Below are positions 7,955-11,252 of a stretch of 11,252 nt of DNA, one piece after another; position 1 is the stretch's first letter; each line of letters begins with the position of its first letter. Origin of the DNA: an uncultured Lysobacteraceae bacterium (GTDB lineage: Bacteria; Pseudomonadota; Gammaproteobacteria; Xanthomonadales; Xanthomonadaceae); the NCBI GenBank assembly GCA_946482565.1, contig CAMLSB010000056.1, positions 1 to 11,252 of the forward strand. Direction: 5' to 3'. A model generated the notes under the pieces. The model had not been told where the DNA came from. It searched no databases and saw only the letters and a program-made list of their open reading frames with translations. Both the position numbers and the translations under genes were made by a program.

Positions 7955-10317
7955 TTCCCCACCGTGCGCAGGTGCGGTTCGCGGCCCGGCCAGCGTCCGG
8001 CCGCGAAGAACGCGTCGAACGGTGGCGCCGCCATCGGCCGCGCCACGAAATACCCCTGCGCGTGGTCGCACCCCGCATCCGCGAGCCACGCCAGCGTCGC
8101 CGCGTCCTCCACGCCCTCGGCGGTCACGCGATAGCCCAGGCGATGCCCGAGGTCGATGATGGATCGCACGATCTCCTGGTCCTCGCGCGATTGCCCGAGG
8201 CGCGCGACGAAGCTGCGGTCGATCTTGAGTTCGCGCACGGGCAACCGGCGCAGGTAGGCGAAGGAGGACTGGCCGATCCCGAAATCGTCGATCGCCAGGT
8301 CGATGCCTTGCGCGGCGAGCCGGCGCAGCACGGCGATCGCCGCGTCGGGCTTGCCCATGATCGCGCTCTCGGTGATCTCCAGCGCGATCGACTCCGGTGC
8401 CACGCCATGGATCGCGAGCAGTTCCGCGACGCGTCGCGGCAGCTCGGCGTCGTCGAGGTCGCGTGCCGACACGTTAAGCGACACGCGCAAGGCGATGCCC
8501 TGCGCCTGCCAGCGCGCGGCCTGCGCGATGCCGGCCGCGAGCACCCAGCGCGTGAGCGGGCGGATGTTGCCGCTCTCCTCGGCCAGCGGCACGAACAGGT
8601 CGGGCGCGATCGGGCCGAGCACCGGATGCGGCCAGCGCACCAGCGCCTCGCACCCATCCACGCGCCCGCTGGCGAGCGCGAGCTTGGGCTGGTACTGCAG
8701 TTCCAGCGCGTCGCCGGCGATCGCTTCGCGCAATTCGCCCATCAGCGACAACCGCTCGGGGCGATGCGGATCCGTCGCCGGGTCGTACACGCCCGCACCA
8801 TCGCCCGATGCGATCGCCGCGATCATCGCGACTTCGGCATGGCGCAGCAGCGTGCCGGCGCTCGCGCCGTGCGCGGGTGCAAGCGCGATGCCGACGACCG
8901 GCGCGAAATCCAGGGTGATGCCGGCCTCGCGGTACGGCTCGCCCAGCGCCTCGATGATGCGGTACGCCGCGGCCACCGCCGCTTCGCGCGCCGCGCCCTC
9001 GATGTACACGGAGAACTGGGTGTCGGTGGCGCGCGCCACATCGCCGCCGCGCGCCGGGGTCCGGAGTCGCTGCCCGGCCTCGCGCATCATCCGGTCGCCG
9101 ACGTCGTGGCCCAGCGTCTTGATGATTTCCTGCACGCGTGCCAGGCCCACCATCAAGAGCGCGCCTTCCGCCCGTGACGACAGGGACTGCGCGATCGTCG
9201 CCTCGGCCGCGCCGCGGTTCGGCAGTCCGGTGGCCTGGTCGTGGCTCGCCTGGTCGATGATCCGCGCCTCGCGCTCGCGGATCGCGTGCGCCATCGTCGA
9301 GAACGCGGCGGCGAGTTGCCCGAGTTCGTCGCGGCCGGCATCGCGCAGCACCGCATCATCGGCGAAGGCGTAGTCGCCCTCCGCGATCCTGCGCGCCGAG
9401 GCCGCGAGCCGCTCGACCGGACGCGACACGCTGCGCGCGATCAGCCATGCGCCCGCCAGGCCGGCCAGCAGGCCGAGCAACGTCAGGCCGCCCCACGCGG
9501 CCGCGACGGATCGATAGGGCCGCAACGCCTCGTCGACGGAATAGCCGAGGATGGCCGCGACCGGCGGGCTGTGCGTCGAGCTGTCCAGCCAGGCGGCCTG
9601 GATCACGAATTCACGGCCGCCGACGAGGGTGGTTTCCGGTTGCGTCGGCATTTTCGTGCCCACCCCCGCCAGCCGCGCAGCGAGCCCGCCTGCACCACGC
9701 CCGCGCGCCAGTACCCGCCAGCGCCCCTGCGCGTCGCGGCTGGCCAGTTCGATCTCCCGCGGAAGGCTCGATTGTCCCTGCAACTGCGCCAGCAACCGGT
9801 CGTCCATCGGGATCGCGGCGGCGATGAAGCCGACCAGGTCCGGCGCGAACACCGGTACGACGACCATCCAGTACGCGCCGCCGTCGAAAGCGACCACCGC
9901 CGATGCGGGACGTTGCAGCGCGTGGTCGACGAGATCGGAATACGGGAACTGCGCGCCCGAGGCGAACTGGCTGCGCGTGTCGGCCTCGACCCGGCCATCC
10001 ACGCCCACCAGCAGCATCTGCGCGGCGCCGACGCGCCGCCCGTGGTTGCGCAGCGCCGAGAGCAGCGTCGCCTCGTCGTGCTGCGCGATCGCCGACCGCA
10101 GCGCGAAGTCGAGCGCCAGCACCTGCACGCCGGCGGCGACGCGGCCGGACACGTCATCGAGTTGGCGTGCGAACGCATCGGCCGCGACCTGCAGCTGGCG
10201 CTGGCCTTCGGCGACCAGCTCGACGCGCGCGACGCGGTAGACGAGCAGCGCGGTCACGCCCTGCACCATCACCAGTGCGGCAACGAAGAAGATCGCGATG
10301 CGGGTGCGGAATCCCAT
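7951..10317 (-). CDS. Membrane sensor with Cache-like, HAMP, degenerate GGDEF and intact EAL domains (predicted c-di-GMP phosphodiesterase)
   Basis: Encodes 788 residues. Transmembrane helix 1 is near 7-27, a periplasmic Cache-like sensor fills about 28-270, helix 2 is near 272-294, and HAMP covers about 295-350. The GGDEF domain (about 355-515) keeps ATGLPNR at 362-368, but its active-site loop reads T431-D-T-Q-F435 instead of GG(D/E)EF, so cyclase activity is not expected. The EAL domain (about 530-775) looks complete: E557-A-L559, N615 in SLNVSARDL, E647 in LEITES, D677/D678 in DDFG, K698 in ELKIDRSF, E734 in TAEGVED and Q754 in QGYFVARP. It should therefore hydrolyse c-di-GMP to pGpG at the inner membrane in response to a periplasmic signal. 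The gene lies 56 bases after the cupredoxin gene, and its stop overlaps the GTG of the outer-membrane protein gene. The ligand of the sensor is unknown. Confidence 0.93.
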   Translation of the reverse strand: MGFRTRIAIFFVAALVMVQGVTALLVYRVARVELVAEGQRQLQVAADAFARQLDDVSGRVAAGVQVLALDFALRSAIAQHDEATLLSALRNHGRRVGAAQMLLVGVDGRVEADTRSQFASGAQFPYSDLVDHALQRPASAVVAFDGGAYWMVVVPVFAPDLVGFIAAAIPMDDRLLAQLQGQSSLPREIELASRDAQGRWRVLARGRGAGGLAARLAGVGTKMPTQPETTLVGGREFVIQAAWLDSSTHSPPVAAILGYSVDEALRPYRSVAAAWGGLTLLGLLAGLAGAWLIARSVSRPVERLAASARRIAEGDYAFADDAVLRDAGRDELGQLAAAFSTMAHAIREREARIIDQASHDQATGLPNRGAAEATIAQSLSSRAEGALLMVGLARVQEIIKTLGHDVGDRMMREAGQRLRTPARGGDVARATDTQFSVYIEGAAREAAVAAAYRIIEALGEPYREAGITLDFAPVVGIALAPAHGASAGTLLRHAEVAMIAAIASGDGAGVYDPATDPHRPERLSLMGELREAIAGDALELQYQPKLALASGRVDGCEALVRWPHPVLGPIAPDLFVPLAEESGNIRPLTRWVLAAGIAQAARWQAQGIALRVSLNVSARDLDDAELPRRVAELLAIHGVAPESIALEITESAIMGKPDAAIAVLRRLAAQGIDLAIDDFGIGQSSFAYLRRLPVRELKIDRSFVARLGQSREDQEIVRSIIDLGHRLGYRVTAEGVEDAATLAWLADAGCDHAQGYFVARPMAAPPFDAFFAAGRWPGREPHLRTVGK

Positions 10318-10347
10318 GGCGGACGCGTGCTCGCGGCGTGCTCAAGA

Positions 10348-10394
10348 GTGCATGCGGTCAATGGTGCATGCGGTCAATACTGCATGTGGTCGTG
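10348..10394. repeat. 16-base tandem repeat, about three copies, at the cupredoxin gene 3' end
   Basis: Read on the plus strand, gtgcatgcggtcaatg at 10348-10363 is followed by a copy at 10364-10379 differing only at the last base. A third, diverged copy starts at 10380 (ctgcatgtggtcgtgg). The array runs from the intergenic gap into the last codons of the cupredoxin gene, and one copy spans its stop codon (10374-10376). It looks like local slippage duplication; each full copy contains the palindrome GCATGC. Confidence 0.8.
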
Positions 10395-11021
10395 GCCCGT
10401 CCGCGGTGGCGGCGGCAGCAAGGTCAAGGCGAACGACACGGATGCGGAAGCGTCCGCCGCGACCGTCGCGTTGCGCGTCGGCTCGCCGCGGCCGGGCCTG
10501 AGCCGCGGCTGCCAGGCGCGGACCTCATAATCGCCCGGCGGCAGCCCGTCGAAGCGCGCCCGGCCGTCGGCACCCGTGCGCGCGGTCCACGGCGCATCGG
10601 TGACGTACAGCCACGCGATCATGCTGTCGTGGATGTTGCAGCCGACCGCGACCACGCCGGTGCGCTCCAGCCGCAGCGGCGGCGAACTGTCCCGCGGCGC
10701 CAGCACGAACTCGAACTTCGCCGCGGGCGAGAACGAATAGACATGGTGGCGCGTGCCGTCGCTGTTGCGGAAGACCACCTCGTCGCCCGGACGGACGACT
10801 TCCAGCGAGGGCACGAACGCGAGGTTCTTCTGGTCGATGGTGTGGCGCACCGGTGCCGGCGCGGGCGCGTTTCCGCCGCCCCGCAGGCGGAGCGAGACGA
10901 TCGCATCAGCGACCGGGGCGCCGCGCGCATCGGCGACCTGCACCTCGAGCGCGCCTTCCTTGCCGACAGCCACGCCCTGGACCGCCATCAACAGCGCCAG
11001 CCACGACGACCCCATCCGCAT
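10374..11021 (-). CDS. Secreted cupredoxin-domain protein ('methylamine utilization protein' type)
   Basis: Encodes 215 residues from ATG 11021. The frame extends further upstream, but this start gives a short signal peptide (MRMGSSWLALLMAVQGVAV) preceded by a G-rich stretch. An N-terminal beta domain (about 24-50) is followed by a plastocyanin-like domain (about 62-142). Likely type-I copper ligands are H92 or H93 in RHHVYSFS, then C128, H131 and M134 in VGCNIHDSM. That C-x2-H-x2-M spacing matches what I recall for this family. A carboxypeptidase-regulatory-like beta domain follows (about 145-200; TGADGRARFDGLPPGDYEV). The protein ends in a Pro-rich run and a possible metal-binding tail, GHDHMQY. 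It should act in the periplasm as an electron carrier or copper-binding protein. Despite the database name, no methylamine dehydrogenase genes are nearby. It is the first gene of the unit containing the EAL protein. Confidence 0.88.
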   Translation of the reverse strand: MRMGSSWLALLMAVQGVAVGKEGALEVQVADARGAPVADAIVSLRLRGGGNAPAPAPVRHTIDQKNLAFVPSLEVVRPGDEVVFRNSDGTRHHVYSFSPAAKFEFVLAPRDSSPPLRLERTGVVAVGCNIHDSMIAWLYVTDAPWTARTGADGRARFDGLPPGDYEVRAWQPRLRPGRGEPTRNATVAADASASVSFALTLLPPPPRTGHDHMQY

Positions 11022-11036
11022 CGCCCACCCCCGTAC

Positions 11037-11052
11037 GCCCGGATGCCCGGAT
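11037..11052. repeat. 8-base direct repeat in the cupredoxin 5' leader
   Basis: GCCCGGAT occurs twice in direct tandem on the plus strand (ATCCGGGC twice on the transcribed sense strand). It lies between the candidate -10 box and the cupredoxin start codon. It could be a slippage product or part of a regulator site; nothing in the sequence decides between these. Confidence 0.6.
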
Positions 11053-11061
11053 GCCGCGCCG

Positions 11062-11092
11062 AGCGTAGCACCCCGCCACGATCGCAGGGCAA
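11062..11092 (-). promoter_or_regulatory. Possible promoter of the cupredoxin-EAL-outer-membrane unit
   Basis: On the minus strand, TTGCCC (11092-11087) and TACGCT (11067-11062) could act as -35 and -10 boxes with a 19-base spacer, slightly longer than ideal. The position is right: downstream of the pnp terminator and about 40 bases before the ATG at 11021. The TACGCTCGG core resembles TATGCTCGG before the RNB gene. Consensus matches are modest, so this is a candidate only. Confidence 0.35.
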
Positions 11093-11111
11093 GGTGCGGG
11101 CACCGCCAACG

Positions 11112-11135
11112 AAAAAGCGGGCCGAAGCCCACTTT
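11112..11135 (-). terminator. Rho-independent terminator of pnp
   Basis: Read on the minus strand, a stem GUGGGC / GCCCGC (one U-G pair) closes a UUCG tetraloop. It is flanked by AAA on the 5' side and followed by a run of U at 11116-11112. The UUCG loop, GC-rich stem and U tract are textbook features. It lies 34 bases after the pnp stop codon and separates pnp from the cupredoxin unit. Confidence 0.9.
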
Positions 11136-11169
11136 CCGTTCAAGCGTTCGCGCTGGCGCGGGGCGCGGA

Positions 11170-11252
11170 TTACTCCGGCGCGCCCTCGCCTTCGGCCACG
11201 GCCTTCATCGACAGGCGGATGCGGCCCTGCTTGTCGACCTCGAGCACCTTGA
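11170..11252 (-). CDS. pnp: Polynucleotide phosphorylase, C-terminal end
   Basis: Only the last 26 codons before TAA (11172-11170) are in the window. The peptide KVLEVDKQGRIRLSMKAV matches the final strands of the S1 RNA-binding domain that closes bacterial PNPase, followed by a short acidic tail ending GEGAPE. PNPase is a cytoplasmic phosphorolytic 3'-5' exoribonuclease and degradosome component. S1 domains of this kind also occur in ribosomal protein S1 and others, but the tail and the strong terminator right after it fit pnp best. The upstream rpsO-pnp context lies outside the window. Confidence 0.8.
   Translation of the reverse strand, partial: KVLEVDKQGRIRLSMKAVAEGEGAPE

Noticed and set aside
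5931..8078. 715-codon open frame on the minus strand in a different frame from the serine hydrolase and barrel genes
   Set aside because: Arg/Ala/Gly-rich, and it spans two genuine genes and their gap in a shifted frame; no family features.
7955..8089. Extension of the outer-membrane protein to the upstream ATG at 8089
   Set aside because: It would add 45 residues inside the EAL coding region and bury the signal peptide; GTG 7954 gives a normal signal sequence and a GTGA overlap.
5546..8134. 862-codon open frame on the plus strand opposite the serine hydrolase and outer-membrane protein genes
   Set aside because: It is low-complexity and Arg/His-rich without motifs, and runs antisense to genes with signal peptides and catalytic motifs; a shadow frame.
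11022..11132. Extension of the cupredoxin protein to ATG 11132
   Set aside because: The extra 37 residues would run through the pnp terminator region and bury the signal peptide that begins at ATG 11021.

Overview
The window is high-GC bacterial chromosome, densely packed with genes. GC-rich codon use, a polynucleotide phosphorylase (pnp) tail and a cupredoxin / c-di-GMP / outer-membrane gene set suggest a gammaproteobacterium of the Xanthomonadaceae/Lysobacteraceae type (Lysobacter or Luteimonas-like). That placement is an inference from gene style, not a search result. I see no IS element, phage gene, CRISPR array, tRNA or rRNA, and no gene-free stretch longer than about 300 bases.

Left block, plus strand (1-5383). 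The window opens inside the 3' end of a short-chain dehydrogenase, most likely 3-hydroxybutyrate dehydrogenase. Fifteen bases later comes an unrecognised multi-spanning membrane protein with a periplasmic tail. Its stop codon overlaps the GTG start of DNA polymerase IV (dinB) as GTGA. After a 45-base gap with a possible -10 box lies a stand-alone RNB-domain ribonuclease. Its stop overlaps the ATG of an MFS transporter as ATGA. There are thus two translationally coupled gene pairs in a row.

Right block, minus strand (5387-11252). Transcription enters from the right with the last 26 codons of pnp, followed by a clear intrinsic terminator. A new unit then starts: a secreted type-I copper protein (annotated in databases as 'methylamine utilization protein'), a membrane-bound Cache-like/HAMP/GGDEF/EAL protein whose GGDEF site is destroyed and whose EAL site is intact, and a secreted outer-membrane beta-barrel-like protein whose GTG start overlaps the EAL stop. 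Fifty-four bases further is a Tat-exported serine hydrolase of the beta-lactamase/PBP fold. The first three look like one functional unit: a periplasmic copper protein, a membrane c-di-GMP phosphodiesterase with a periplasmic sensor, and an outer-membrane protein. This is the most interesting part of the window. How the unit works is not known from the sequence.

The two blocks converge at 5383/5387 with only three bases between stop codons, leaving no room for an ordinary terminator between them. Very long antisense open frames across the window are byproducts of GC-rich codon use and were not called.
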